DNA of 64,000 nucleotides from Penium margaritaceum (Eukaryota; Streptophyta; Zygnematophyceae; Desmidiales; Peniaceae). The notes beneath the pieces were generated by a model. It was not told where the DNA came from. It searched no databases and saw nothing but the letters and a program-made list of their open reading frames with translations. Below are positions 33,088 through 46,482 of this stretch, in pieces. Location: contig SZWC01000544.1 in assembly GCA_023375785.1 (NCBI GenBank), forward strand, positions 102,568-166,567, read 5' to 3'. Numbering within the stretch: position 1 is the first letter of the stretch; every line of letters begins with the position of its first letter. Made by a program: the position numbers and the translations under genes.

Positions 33088-35732
33088 GTAGACGTGATCC
33101 ACTAGAGGCTATCAGACCCTCGTTGGGACTGCATCCACGCGGATTCCATCCTGACAGATACACATGGATCTACGTTACCTCAGAGAAAAATCCATGTCCG
33201 GGAGGAACTACTTTCTGGTTCTACTCAACGACTACACTCACTTCGTTTGGTTTAAATCTCTTTGCTAAAACTCCGAAGCACCAGATCTCATCATGTCCTG
33301 GATCCGTGAGATTGAAAACCAAACCAAATTGAAAGTCAAGAAGGTACGCAGTGAAAATGGAGGAGAACTTTTCAACAGCACTCTCAAGCACTTTTTTGAC
33401 AACAAAGGCATCATACATCAGACCTCTGTACCACTTGCGCCTCAATAAAATGGGAAGGCGGAAAGGATGAACTGCACACTCCTTGACAGAGCTCGGACCA
33501 TGTTGCATACAGCAGGATTTTTGGCAAAGTTGTGGGCAGAAGCTCTTGCAACAGCTGCATATCTTACCAGCAGGCTGCCCACCAAGAAACTACCAGCAGG
33601 ATCCAACACACCGTATCAAGCTTGGAGTGGGCACCGTCCCAATGCCAGCTATCTGTGCATCTTTGGGTGTACGGCCTATGCTTGGGTTCACCCAGAGCAC
33701 AGGATGAAGCTTGGATCACACAACAGGGAGTGTTATCTGCTAGGATATGAGGAAGAAGGAAACTCCTACAGACTCAGGGGCAACGAGAAGAAGACGGTGT
33801 TCCGCAGCAGAAGTGCCACATTTGATGAAAGTTTTCAGGACTGAACAATCCCCAATGACCCACCATCTCTAAACACCAACTCTTGTTCTCAATGACGCTT
33901 CTGACATCAACAACGTTATCCAGAAGTTCTCTGTTGATCCTGTCCCTGATGAACATGAGGGTGTCTCACCATCGGTGTTCCCCGCAGAACACCTCCCGGC
34001 TGCATCTTCTATCCCACTTGCTCAACTCCTCTCTCAGCAGTCCCTTCCATCACTACCAGCACTTGCACAAGCACTGTGCAGATCACCCCATTTTCTCTCT
34101 CAACCCAGCACCGCCGCTCCGCTTGTGGATTCTTTTGGTGCTTCCAAGAACTCCGACATTGCTCTTGTCACTCATATTGTTGATCCTATCAGCTACAAGG
34201 ATGCTATGGCCAGACCTGACAGTGGCTAGTGGCATGCTGCAGCAGTGGAGGAGTTTGAACAACTCCAGAAGCAGCAGACTTGGACTCTTGTCCCACGACC
34301 TGCGAACGTCCCCATCGTGACCTGCAAGTGGGTCTTCAAGCAAAAGTTGGATGCTAACGGTGACCCTTGCAGGTACAAGGCTCGTCTTGTTGCTCGCGGC
34401 TTCAGTCAAGTCCTTTGTGTGAACTACAGCAACACCTTCACACCTGTCACCAAATACTCCTCCATTTGGGTCATCTTGGGCCTTGCTGCCTCTAACGCTT
34501 GGCATCTACATCAGATGGATGTCAAATCCGCATTTCTGAATGGGGATCTTGAAAAAACAGTTTACATGATGCAGCCCAAGGAATTCGTTGAGCAAGGGGA
34601 AAAGAACGCGGTCTGTCTGTTCAACAAATCCCTCTACGGCCTCAAGCACGCTCCCCGCCAGTGGAACAAGAAGATCAACAAATGTTTCCTGACTCAATAA
34701 CTGCAGCGTCTCCATTTGGACCACTCTGTCTACTTTAGCCATGGTCCGTCCACCTTGGGTGTGATTCTGTACGTGGACGACCTCATCATCTTTGGTCCAT
34801 CTCTCCCTGTCATCACCACCTTCAAACAACAGCTGGCTCTCGTCTTTGAAATGGCCGATATGGGGCAACTCAACTACTACCTTGGGATCCAGGTCAAGCA
34901 CAACATGTTTCAGCCCCAGGTCCTTCTCTCTCAAGCTTCATACGTCCAACGTATGGCTGAAAAGTTCAACCTGGGCCAGGCTGCCGCCATCGCCACCCCA
35001 TTGCTGCCTAATCACGTCCGCACCAAACCAGCAACACCAGATATGCTGGCATCTCCGACTGATGCTAACTCTATTCAAGCATGGTGGGTTTACTGATCTA
35101 CGCCTCCGTCGGAACTCGCCCTGACTTGTCATATGCAGTGGGAATCCTCAGTCAAGGCTGCAAAGCCCCCACCAAGGATCACATCACAGCTGCGACGCGA
35201 TGCATCCGCTACTTGCGCAGCACTGCCGCCATGTCCATCAGGTATACTAAAACTACAGGTCCTCTCCTCACTGGATTTTGTGAAGCTGATCTTTTGGGAG
35301 ATCAAATCAACAGCAGGTCAACGTCGGGCTACGTATTCAAAATCAATGGGGTCCCGTATCCTGGAGATCAAAGAAACAATCTGTCGTTGCCCTCTCATCG
35401 ACAGAAGCGGAGTACATTTCTCAGAGCGAGTGCACATGAGAGGCTGTCTGGCTTTGGATGCTACTTGGCAAACTGGGCTTTGACCAGTTGGAACCGACAG
35501 TCATCTACTGTGATAATCAGAGTGCAATTGCCTTGGCCGAAGACCCCGTGCTCCATGACAGAACAAAGCACATGAAGCGTCACTACCACTACGTGCGAGA
35601 CGCAGTGGCACAAGGCAGAATGGAAATGACCTATGTGGAAACCTAGCAACAGGAAGCAGACATCCTGACAAAGTCACTTGAAACTAAAAATCACCTGGAG
35701 GTGTGCAAGAAAATGGGTCTCACACATACGTG
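33088..35732 (+). pseudogene. Copia integrase, RT and RNase H remnant
   Basis: 33126-33841 is integrase core in one frame with TAA stops at 33266-33268 and 33446-33448. The second catalytic Asp motif reads SENGGE (Asp to Glu), and the Glu motif is KAERMN. 34245-35096 is RT: CKWVFKQKLDANGD, YKARLVARGFSQ, MDVKSAFLNGDLE, a TAA at 34698-34700, an intact LYVDDLII, and FEMADMGQLNYYLGI. A frameshift near 35080 leads into VGLLIYASVGTRPDLSYAVG, and another near 35357 precedes the RNase H part (KKQSVVALSSTEAEY, then a TGA; YCDNQSAIALAEDP; TKHMKRHYHYVRD; stop; EADILTKSLE). Gag and protease are absent. This is a different lineage from the element just upstream. Confidence 0.92.
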
Positions 35733-36228
35733 ATGCGACTCGGCCCTCGCTATGCAACAAAATGCTTGACGATCTGGTTTGCCAGACACACATACATGCG
35801 AAGCGGCAGCACACTGCTTGACTGCTTGACTGCTTGACCAATGGACCGTGAGAGAGAGAGGGGCAGTTGGGAAATCTTGAAAAATCGCAGTCTACATTTA
35901 CCAATCTCTCGTTTTACGTGCGGAGGAGAGGAAAGGCACCGNACTTGCATTGTTTTTTAGCACTAGACAGCTACCGGAGTATTTAGTAGATCATGTTGTC
36001 CTTTGTCTTTCCTTAGTGATTCGATGAGATTCTTTCTCCAGTCATTTGTCTGAACTTCTATCTTGAGTTCCAGCTTCTTGTGACAAGCAATTCAGGCTTT
36101 TGGAGTATCCGCTCAGTACACATGTGTGATGGAAGATCAAATCAGGACTCTCATACATATGAGCAGAAGCAAACAGAGCAGGAGCAGTTCAATCTGACCT
36201 GATGAGCATTCAAGAACCTGGGGGGACA
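35733..36228 (+). repeat. 3' untranslated end and LTR of the Copia remnant
   Basis: A polypurine-like GAGAGAGAGGGG lies near 35850. The rest has no ORF of note. 35965-36228 is clearly related to 49865-50140 (shared GTATTTAGTAGAT, TTCCAGCTTCTT, GACAAGCAATTCAGGC and GCATTCAAGA), so it is probably an LTR ending ggggggaca at 36228. A single N lies at 35942. Confidence 0.65.
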
Positions 36229-37702
36229 TCTTTCATACACAAATATATCAAATGATGATTATGCAAAATGACAGGTATGCAGAATGAAAAATATGCAAAT
36301 AGACAAACATGTAAAATGACAAATGTGTAAATCAACAAATATTTAACACGAAAAATATTTAAAATGACAAATATGTAAAATTAAAAGTATGTGAATGACA
36401 AATATTTTTAATGACATAAATTTGAAATGACAATCGTGGAAAGTGACAAATATGTAAAATGACAAATATATGCAGTAAAAAAAACCTAAAATGACAAATA
36501 TATGAAATGGCAAATATGCAACATGACAAATACTTAACATGACTAATATGTAAAATGACAAATACATGAAATTACAATAATATAGAGTGGAAATACGGAA
36601 ACTTATCAATAAAAAATGAAAAGTATTTTAAATGACAAATATGTTGAATGATGAATATGGAAAATGACACTTATTGAAGATGACAAGTTCAATGAAAAAC
36701 GTATAACTTGACAAATTTATAGAATGAGAAAATGTAAAATGAAAGGATAAAAAATGACAAATATGTAAATTGATAAAAATACAAAATGACAAGAATGGAA
36801 AATGTCAAATATATGAAATTTCAAGTATGTAATTTGACCAATAAATAGAATGACAAATCCATTGAATGACAGATCTCTTAAATGCCAAATACATAGAATG
36901 TGAATTATGGAAAAATGACAAATATAAGAAATGTATAATATACAAAATGACAAATATACAGAATGAAAGATGTATAAAATGAAAGATATGTGAAATGAAA
37001 AATATGTAGAATGACAAATGAATAAATTGACAATTATGTAAAATGATAATCATGTACCATGACCAATTTATAGAGTTACAAATATGCAATATGATAAATG
37101 TATGAAATGAAAAACATATGGAAGAAAATACATAACTGTAAAAATATATACAATGACAAGTATGTAAAATGACAAATCAATAAAGTGACAAATATGTAAA
37201 ATTAAAAAAGTACCAAATGACAAATATATAAAATGATGCATATGTAAACTGAAAAATATGTGAAATGACAAATATATAGAATGAGANAATGAAAGATATG
37301 TGAAATGACAAATATGTAAAATGACAAATGAATAAATTGACAATTATGTAAAATGACAATCATGTACCATGACCAATTTATAGAGTTACAAATATGCAAA
37401 GTGACAAATTTATGAAATGAAAAACATATGGAAGAAAATACATAAATGGAAGAATATATACAATGACAAGTATGTAAAATGACAAATCAATAAAGTGACA
37501 AATATGTAAAATTAAAAAAGTACCAAATGACAAATATATAAAATGATGCATATGTAAACTGAAAAATATGTGAAATGACAAATATATAGAATGAGAAATA
37601 TGTTAAGTGACAATTATAGAAAATGACAAAGTATATAAGATGACAAATGTGTAAAGAGATAAATGTGTAAAATGACAGACATGTAAGTTGACAAATGTAT
37701 AA
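36229..37702 (+). repeat. 16-bp AT-rich minisatellite B, forward orientation (B2)
   Basis: Degenerate units of AATATGTAAAATGACA, ending in the junction TATAACAAGGCC into array A. It contains an N at 37287 with a 310-bp duplication. Confidence 0.93.
36978..37597. repeat. 310-bp direct duplication around a single N (37287)
   Basis: 36978-37286 recurs from 37288. Both copies contain the landmark catgtaccatgaccaattta (at 37051 and 37361). Probable unmerged contig overlap. Confidence 0.85.
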
Positions 37703-40132
37703 CAAGGCCATTACAAGTGGAGCAAGCCCAAGACAACTGGAGCAAGCCAAAGACAACTGGAGCAAGTCCAAGAACACTGGAGCAAGGCCAAGAGAACTGG
37801 AGCAAGCGCAAGAGACCTGGAGCAATCCCAAAACAACTAGAGCAAGGCCAAGAAGACTGGAGCAAGGCGAAAAAGACTGGAGCAAGCCCAAGATAGCTAC
37901 AGCAAGCCCAAGACAACTGGAGCAAGCCCTAGACAATTGGAGCACGTCAAAGACAGCTGGAGCAAGGCAAAGACAACTGGAGCAAGCCAAATACAACTGA
38001 AGCAAGCCAAAGATAATTGGAGCAAGGCCAAGACACTTGGAGCAAGCCCAAAACAAGTTGAGCAAGGCCAAGAAAACTAGAGCACGGCCAAAACAACTGG
38101 AGCAAGCCCAACACAACAGGAGCAAGCCCAATACAACTGGAGTAAACCCAATACAAGTGGACCAAGCCCTAGACAACTGGAGCAAGGCGAAGAAAACTGA
38201 AGCTAAGCAAAGAAAACTGGAGCAAGACCAAGACAGCTGAAACAATCCCAAGAAAACAGGAGAAAGGCCAAAACAACTGGAGCAAGTCCAAGAAAACTGG
38301 AGCAAGCCCAAGACAAGTGCAGCAAGATCAGGACAACTAGAGCAAGGCCAATAACATTGAAGCAAGCCCAAGACAACAGGATCAAGCCCAAGACTATTGG
38401 AGCAAGCCCAAGACAACTGGAGCTATCCCAAGACAACTGGAACAATGCCAAAACAACTAGAGCGAGGCCAAGACAACTGGAGCAAGGCCAAAACAACAAG
38501 GGCAAGGCCAAGACAGACGCAGCGAGCCTAAGACTACTGGAGCAAGCCCAAGACAACTGGAGCAACCCCAAGACAACTGGAGCAAGCCCAAGACAACTGG
38601 GGCAAGCCCAAGACAGCTGTAGCAAGCCTAAGACAACTGGAGGAAACCCAAGGAATATGGAGTAAGGCCAAGACAACTGGAGCAAGCCAGAGATACCTGG
38701 AGCAAGCCGAAAACAACTGGATCAAGGCCAAGACAACTGGAGGAATGCCAAGACAACTGGAGCAAGCTCAAGACAACTGGAGCAAGCCCAAGACAAATGA
38801 AGCAAGTCCAAGAAAACTAGAGCAAGGCCAAGACAAATGTAGTAATCCCAATACAACTGGAGCAAGCCTAAGACATCTGGAGCAAGGCCAAAATAACTGG
38901 AGCAAGGCCAAGAAAACTGGAGCAACCGGATGACAACAGTAGCAAGGCCAAGACAACTAGAGCATGCCAAAGACAACTAGAGCAGGGCAAAGACAACTGA
39001 AGCAAGGCCAAGCCAAATGGAGCAAGCCCAAGACAACTGGAGCAGGCCCAAGGCAACTGGAGCAAGGCAAAGACAAATGCAGCAAGGCCAAGACAACTGG
39101 AGCTAGGCCAAGACAACTGAAGCAAGGCCACGACAGTTCGCGCAAGCCCAAGACAACTGGAGCAAGGCCAAGACAAACCGAGAAAGCCCAAGACAACCAG
39201 AGCAGCCCCAAGACAACTGGGGCAAGCCGAAGATGAATAGAGCAAGCCGGATACAACTGGAGCTAGGCCAAGACAACTAGAGCAAGCCCAAGACAACCAG
39301 AGCAAGCCCAAGACAAGTGGAGCAAGCCCAAGACAACTGTAGCAAGGCCAAGACAGTTCGAGCAAGGCCAAGAAAACTGGAGCAAGCCAAAAACAACTGA
39401 AGCAAAGATACCTGGAGCAAGCCCAAGACAACTGGAACAAAGCGAATACAACTGGAGCAAGCCCAAGACAACTGAAGCAAGCCCAAGACAATCGGAGCAA
39501 GCCCAAGACAACTGGAGCAAGCCCAAAACATCTGGAGCAAGGCCAAGACAACTAGAGCAAGGCCAGAACAATTGGAGCTAGGCCAGGACAACCGGAGCAA
39601 GGCCAGGACAACTGGAGCAAGGCCAAGACAACTGGAGCAAGCCCAAGGCAACTAGAGAAACAACAAGACAACTGGAGCAAGCCCAAGACAACTAGAGAAA
39701 TCCTGAGACAAATTTAGCAAGGCCAAGAGAACTGGAGCAAGCCCAAGACAACTGGAGAAAGCACAAGACAACTTGAGTCAGCCCAAGAAAACTGGAGCAA
39801 GGCCAAGACAATTGGAGCAAGCACCACGACACATGGAGCAAGCCCAAAACACATGTAGTAAGGCCAAGACAACTGGAGCAAGGCCAAGACAACTAGAGCC
39901 AGCCCAAGACAGCGTGAGCAAGCCCAAGACAACTGGTGCAAGTCCAAGAAATCTGGAGCAAGGCCAAAAAAACTGGAGCAAGCCCAAGACAACTGAAACA
40001 AGCCCAAGTAAACTGGGGCAAGGCCAAGAAAACTGGAGCAAGGCCAAGGAAACTGGAGCAAGCCCAAGACAACTGGAGCAGGCCATAGACAACAAGAGCA
40101 AGGCCAAGAAAAGTAGAGCAAGGCCAAGACAA
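37703..40132 (+). repeat. 20-bp minisatellite A, forward orientation (A3)
   Basis: About 120 units. Enters from B2 and passes directly into the 10-bp array C at aactttgtaaacacttctac. Confidence 0.97.
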
Positions 40133-42895
40133 CTTTGTAAACACTTCTACAACTCCGTGCAACTCCATACAACTCCCTACAATTCAGTAAACATTGCTAC
40201 AACTCTGCGCAACTCCGTACAACTCCGTACAACTCTGTACAACCCTGTACAATGCCGTACGACTATGTAAAACTTCATACATCTCCGTATACCTCTGTAC
40301 AAATCCGTACAAATCACTCCATGCAACTCTGTACAAATGCGTATAGCTCTATTTAATTTTGTACAACTCTTTAAAACTCTGTAAAACTCTGTACAACTTC
40401 CTACAGCTCCATCCAGCTCCATACAACTCCGTACAGCTCCATAGAGCGTCGTACACTTTTGTTCAAAGTGCTAGAACTCGCTACAACTTGCTACAACTCC
40501 AAACTACTGTGTACAAATCTCTACCTTTCCGTACACTTGTGTAAAACTCCAAAAATCTTTGTATGACTCTGCGCATCTCTGTACAGCCCCCTTCAACTCT
40601 TGAAAATCCCATACACAATTGTACAACTTTGTATGACTTAGTACAACTCTGTTCAACTCTGTACAACTCTGTACAACTCTGAACAAATATTAAAAACTCA
40701 ATATAGCTCTGTACCACTCCGTACAACTCCGTACAACTCATCACAACTCCGTACATCTCCTTACACCTGCGTACATTTACGTACAACTTTGCTTTACCGT
40801 GTACATCTCCGTACAACTTGCTACAAATCCGTTAAACTCCGTACAACTCTGTTGAACTCCGTAAGACTCCGTACACCTCTGTACAACACTGTACAGCTGC
40901 TCACAACTCTGTAGAACTTCGTACAACTCTATACAACTCTGTACAATTCGTACAGCTCTCTACACATTGTACACCTCCATATAATTTGCTAAAACTCGGT
41001 ATAGCTTTGTACAACTCCATACAACTCCGCACAACTCTGTACAACTTCGTACAACAAAATCCAACTTCATACAACTCCGTACAACACTATATGACTCCAT
41101 ACAACTTTGTGCAAATCCATACAACTCCGTACAACTAAGTACAGTTCCGTACAACTTCATACATCTTTGTAAAAATTGTTACAACTCTGTACACCTCTGT
41201 ACAACTCTGTAAAGCTTTGTATAGCTCTGTAAAACTCCATACAACTCCATACAACTGTGTACAACTCCATGTAACTCCATATAACGTTTTCCCACATTGC
41301 TTCAAATCTGCACAACTCTGTACAACTCCGAAAAACTCCGTAAATCTCTATACAACACTATACAACTCTGTTTAACTCTGTACAAGTCTATACTACTCCT
41401 TACAACTGCATCCAATGCCGTACAACTCTGTACGACTCCATAATGTTTCTCACAAGTATGTACAAATCTGTACAACTCTGTGCAAATTCGTACAACTCTG
41501 ACTACTCCATACAACTCCGTACAACTCAGTATAACTCTATAGAATTCCGTATAATACCGTATAACTCGGTACATCTATGTACAAATCCGTACAACTCCAT
41601 AGAATTCCGTACAAATCCATACAAATTCGTGCAACATTTATACAATTGTCTACAAATAGGAAAAACTCCTTACAACTCACTACAACTCCGTACAACTCCA
41701 TACATCTCCGTACAACTCCGTACAACTCTGTACGACTCTGTAAAACTTTGCACAGATCTGTACAACTCCGTACAACTCCGTGCAGATCCGTACAATGCCG
41801 TACAACCCCGTACAAAACCATACAACTCCGTACAGTTAGCTATAACGCTGCACAATTCCATACTGCTCCATAAAGCTGTGTACAACTATTCATAACTTTG
41901 TACGACTCCGTGTCAATCTACAAAAATCTGTACAACTCCATACTCCTTGCTACAACTCCGCAAAACTCCTTGCAGCTCACTACGACTCCGTACAACTCCG
42001 TACACCTTTGTACAGCTCTGTACAACTCCGTATAACTGCATACAACCCTGTACAATTCCGTACAACTCCGTCAAGATCCGAACAGCTTGGAACAACTCCG
42101 TACAACTCCGTACAAATGTGTGCAACTCTTTACAACTCCGTACAACTCTCTACAATATGATACAACTCGCAAGAAGTTCATACAACTCCTTACATATCTC
42201 TACAACTCTGTATGACTCAGTACACTATGGTACAACTCTGTACAACTCTGTATAATGTTGTACGATTCCATTGAACTCCGTACAACTCCATATTACGCTG
42301 TGAAATGCTATAGAACTCTGTAGAACACTCTAAAACTCCGTAATAATTTCTACAACTCCATACAACTCCTTACTGATCCATAAAACATGGAAAAACATAG
42401 TACAAATTTGTACTACTCCGTACAACTCTGTATAAATGGCTAAAACTCAGTGCAACTGGTGAAAACTCCATAAAACTCCGTACATCTCTGTATAACATTT
42501 TCCAACTCCGTACAACTCCGTACAATTTGTTACTACTCTTTACAACTCTATATAGCTCCTTACTACTGTGTACAGTTCCGTACAACCCCATACAACTGTG
42601 CTCGACTCCGTACAACTCAGTATAACTCCATATAGCTCCGTACAACTCCCTACAACTCTGTACAACTTTGTACAACGCTGTACAACTCCATAAAACTTCG
42701 TACAACTCCGTACAACTCTGTACAGATTAGTACAACTCTTTACAACACGTCCACATCCGTACAATTCAGTACAGCTCTGTGAAACTCCATACAACTCCGT
42801 GCACTTTGCTATATCTCCGTACAATTCCGTACACCTTCATACATATGCGTACAACTCTATATAACTTTGCACAAGTCCAACCAGCTCCGTATAAG
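40133..42895 (+). repeat. 10-bp minisatellite C, forward orientation
   Basis: About 275 imperfect copies of ACAACTCCGT (variants ACAACTCTGT, ACAACTCCAT). The unit length is about one helical turn. ORFs rich in Y, S and T on one strand and L, Y, V and C on the other are repeat by-products. Confidence 0.95.
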
Positions 42896-44590
42896 TCTGG
42901 GCTTGCTCCTGTTGTCTTTGCCTTGCGCTAGTTGTCTTAGACTTCCTCAAGTTTTCTTTGGCTTGCCCCGGTTTTCTTGGCTTTGCTCTAGCTGTCTCCG
43001 GCTTGCTGGAGCTGTCTTGGCCTTGTTCCAGTTGTCTTGGCCTTGCTTCAGTTGTCTTTGCCTTGCTCCAGTTATCTTTGGCATGCTCCAGTTGTCTTGG
43101 GATTGCTCCACTTGTCTTGGCCTTGCTCCAGTTGTCTTGGGCTTGTTCCAGTTCTATTGGGCTTCATCTTGTTGTCTTGGCCCGACTCCGATTGTCTTGG
43201 ACTTGCTCCAGTTTTCTTTGACTTGTTTCAGTTTTCTTCGGCTTACTCCAGTTGTCTTGGGGTTGCTCCAGTAGTCTTGGCCTTGCTCCCGTTGTTCTGG
43301 CTTTGGTCCAGTTGTTTTGGGCTTGCTCCAGGTGTCGTGGGCTTGCTCCATTTGTCCAAGCCTTGCTGAAGGTTTCTTGCACTTGCTCCACTTGTCTTGG
43401 GCTTGCTCCACTTGTGTTGGGTTTTCTCCAGTTGTCTTGGACTTGCTCGATTTGTCTTGGCCCTGCTCCACTTGTCTTGGACTTGATCCAGTTTTCTTCA
43501 GCTCGCTCCAGTTATCGTGGGCTTGCTCCAGTTTTCTGGAGCTTGCTATAGCTTTTTTGGGCCTTTTCCAGCTCTCTTGGCCTTGCTCCAGTTGTCCTCG
43601 CCTTTCCCCAGTTGTCTTTGGCTTGCTCCAGTTGTCTTGGCCTTTCCCCAGTTATCTTGGGCTTGCTCCAGCTCTCTTGGCCTTGCTCCACTTGTCTTGG
43701 CCTTGCTCCAGTTGTCTTGGCCTTGCTCCAGTTGTCTTGGGCCTGCTCCATTTGTCTTGGGCTTGCTCCAGCTGTTTTGGCCTTTCTCCAGTTTTCGTGG
43801 CCTTTTAAGTTGTCTTGGGCGTGCCCCTGTTTTCGTGGGCTTGCTCCACTTGTCTTGGGCTTGCTCCAGTTTTCTTGGCATTGCTCCAGTTGCTTTGGGC
43901 TTGCTCCCGTTGTCTTGGGCTTTCTTAAGTTGTATTGGCCTTGCTACAGTTGTCTTGGGCTTGCTCCACTTGTCTTGGACTTGCCTTAGTTGTCTTGGGC
44001 TTTCTTCAATTGTCTTGGCCTTCCTCAAGTTCTCTTGGCCTTGCTCCTCTTGACTTGGGCTTGCTCTAGCTGTCTTGGCATTCCTCCAGTTGTCTTGGCC
44101 TTGCTTCAGTTGTCTTGGTCTTGTCCAGTTTGCTTGGCCTTGCTCCAGTTGTCTTCGGCCTGCTCTAGTTGTCTTGGGCTTGCTCTAGTTGTCTTGGCCT
44201 TGCTCCAGTTGTTTTGGGCTTGCTCTAGGTCTGTTGGGTTTGCTCCAGTTGTCTTGGCCTTTCTCCAGTTTTCTTGGGCTTGTTCCAGTTGTCTTGGGCC
44301 TGATCCAGTTGTCTTGTGCTTGCTTCAGTTGTATTGGCCTTGCTCCAATTGTGTTGGGCTTTCTCCATTTGTCTTGCCCTTTCCAAAGTTGTCTTGGGCT
44401 TGCTCTAGTTGTCGTGGGCACGCTCCAGTTGTTTTGGCCTTGTTCCAGTTATCTTGGACTCGCTCCAGCTGTCTTTGCCTTGCTCTTCTCTTGGGGTTGC
44501 TCCAGTTGTCTTGGCCTTGCTCCAGTTGTCTTGGCCTTCCTTCAGTTGTCTTGGGCCTGCTCCAGTTGTCTTGGGCTTGGTCCAGTTTTT
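42896..44590 (-). repeat. 20-bp minisatellite A, reverse orientation (A4)
   Basis: About 85 units in the TTGCTCCAGTTGTCTTGGGC orientation, opposite to A3 and A5 on either side. With C2 it forms an apparently inverted segment. Confidence 0.95.
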
Positions 44591-44825
44591 TAGAGTTGTA
44601 CGGAGTGGTACAGAGTTTTATGGAGTTCAAGGGAGGTGTACGGCGTTGTACATAGTTTTATGGAGTTGTACGGAGTGTTACGGAGTTGTATGGATTTGTA
44701 TCAAGTTGTAGAAACATCTTATAGTGCTTTATGAAGTTGTACAGAGATGTATGGAGTTGTATGGAGTTGTACGGAGCTATCCGTACGAGTTTTATAAGGT
44801 TGTACAGAGCTGTCCGGAGTTGTAC
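44591..44825 (-). repeat. 10-bp minisatellite C, reverse orientation
   Basis: About 23 copies of ACGGAGTTGT. It is the reverse complement of the 40133-42895 array and keeps the same relative polarity to array A. Confidence 0.9.
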
Positions 44826-46482
44826 AATGACAAGTATATGAAATGAAAAATATACTAAATGGCAGATATGGAAATTTATAAACATATGACATGACAAAAA
44901 TATAAAATGACAAGTATGCAAAATTACAGATGTATATACAGACAGACATGTAACATGACAAATATGTAAAATGAAAAAATGTTTAAAATAACAAATACGT
45001 TAAATGACAAATATGTCACATGAAAAATGTATATAGTGATAAATACCTAATATGACAAACATACCGAATGAAAAATATGTCAGATAAAAACGATATTAAT
45101 TGAAGAATATACAAAATGACCAATACATGAAATGACAGGTACACAAAATGACAAATAAGTGAAATGACAAGTATAAGAAATGAAAAAATGTAACATGATA
45201 AATATATAAGATGACAATGATGAAAATGACAAACATTTAAGATGACAAAACATGTAAAATGACAAACATATAAATGAACAAATATGTAATATGTAAAGAA
45301 TGTACAGTGACACGTATAGAATTACAAACATGTAAATTGACTAATATATAACATGACAAATATGTAAATATAGTAACATATAAAATGACAACTATACGAA
45401 GTGACAAATATTTCCAATGCAAAACATGTAAACTGAAAGTTTTATAAAGGGAAAAATATGTAAAATGACAAATAAACCAAATGACAAATATGTCAAATGA
45501 CAACTATGGAAAATTACAAACATGCAAAGTGACACATATATAACATCCAAAATATGTAAAATGAGAAATGTATAAAATGACAAGTACAATTCTTGGAAAA
45601 CATGTAAAATCACACATATTTCAAATGGAAAACTTATGAAATGACAACTCTGTTAAACTACCAAATATCTGAAATCAAAAAACATAAAAAGTGACGAATA
45701 TGTAAAGTGACAAACATCTAAAATGACGAAAATATCAGATGGAAAATATTTACAATGACAAATATGTAAAATGAAATGTATGTACAATTACAAATATTCA
45801 ATATGACAAATACGTAGAATGCAAAATATGTAGAATTACACACCTATTAAATGACATGTATAATATGACAATATGTAAATTGACAGATATTTAAAATGAC
45901 AAACATGAAGCACGAGAAATACATAACATGAAACACATTTTAAGTGACAAGTATGCAAAATGAAGAATACATGAATGAAAAATATGTAAAGTGAAAAACC
46001 TTTGGAATGACAATCATGGAAAAAGACAAACATGCAAAAAAGAAAAAGATATAAAGTGAAAAATATCTAAAATTACAAATATAGGAAATGGCAAATATGC
46101 AAAATGTCAAATATCTAAAATGAAAAATATATAAAATTGCAAATGTACGGAGTGACAGACATGTAAAATGACACATGTAAAATTACAAATATGTAAAATG
46201 ACAAATATATAAAGTGACATACATGTGAGATCACAATTATGTAACATGACCAATTTCTAAAGTCAAAAATATGTAAAATGACAAATGTATAAAGTGACAA
46301 ATATGTAACTGAAATATATATTAAACGATAAATATTTAAAATGATAAATATGTAAACTGAAAAATATGTGAGATGACAAATATATAGAGTACAAAATATG
46401 TAGTGACAAATCAAGGAAATGATAAAGTATATGTGATGAAAAATATGTAAAATGACAAATATGTAACATGACAAATATATAA
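44826..46482 (+). repeat. 16-bp AT-rich minisatellite B, forward orientation (B3)
   Basis: Degenerate AATATGTAAAATGACA units. It starts acaagtatatgaaatgaaaa, close to the start of B4 and B5, and ends in the TATATAACAAGG junction into A5. Confidence 0.93.
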
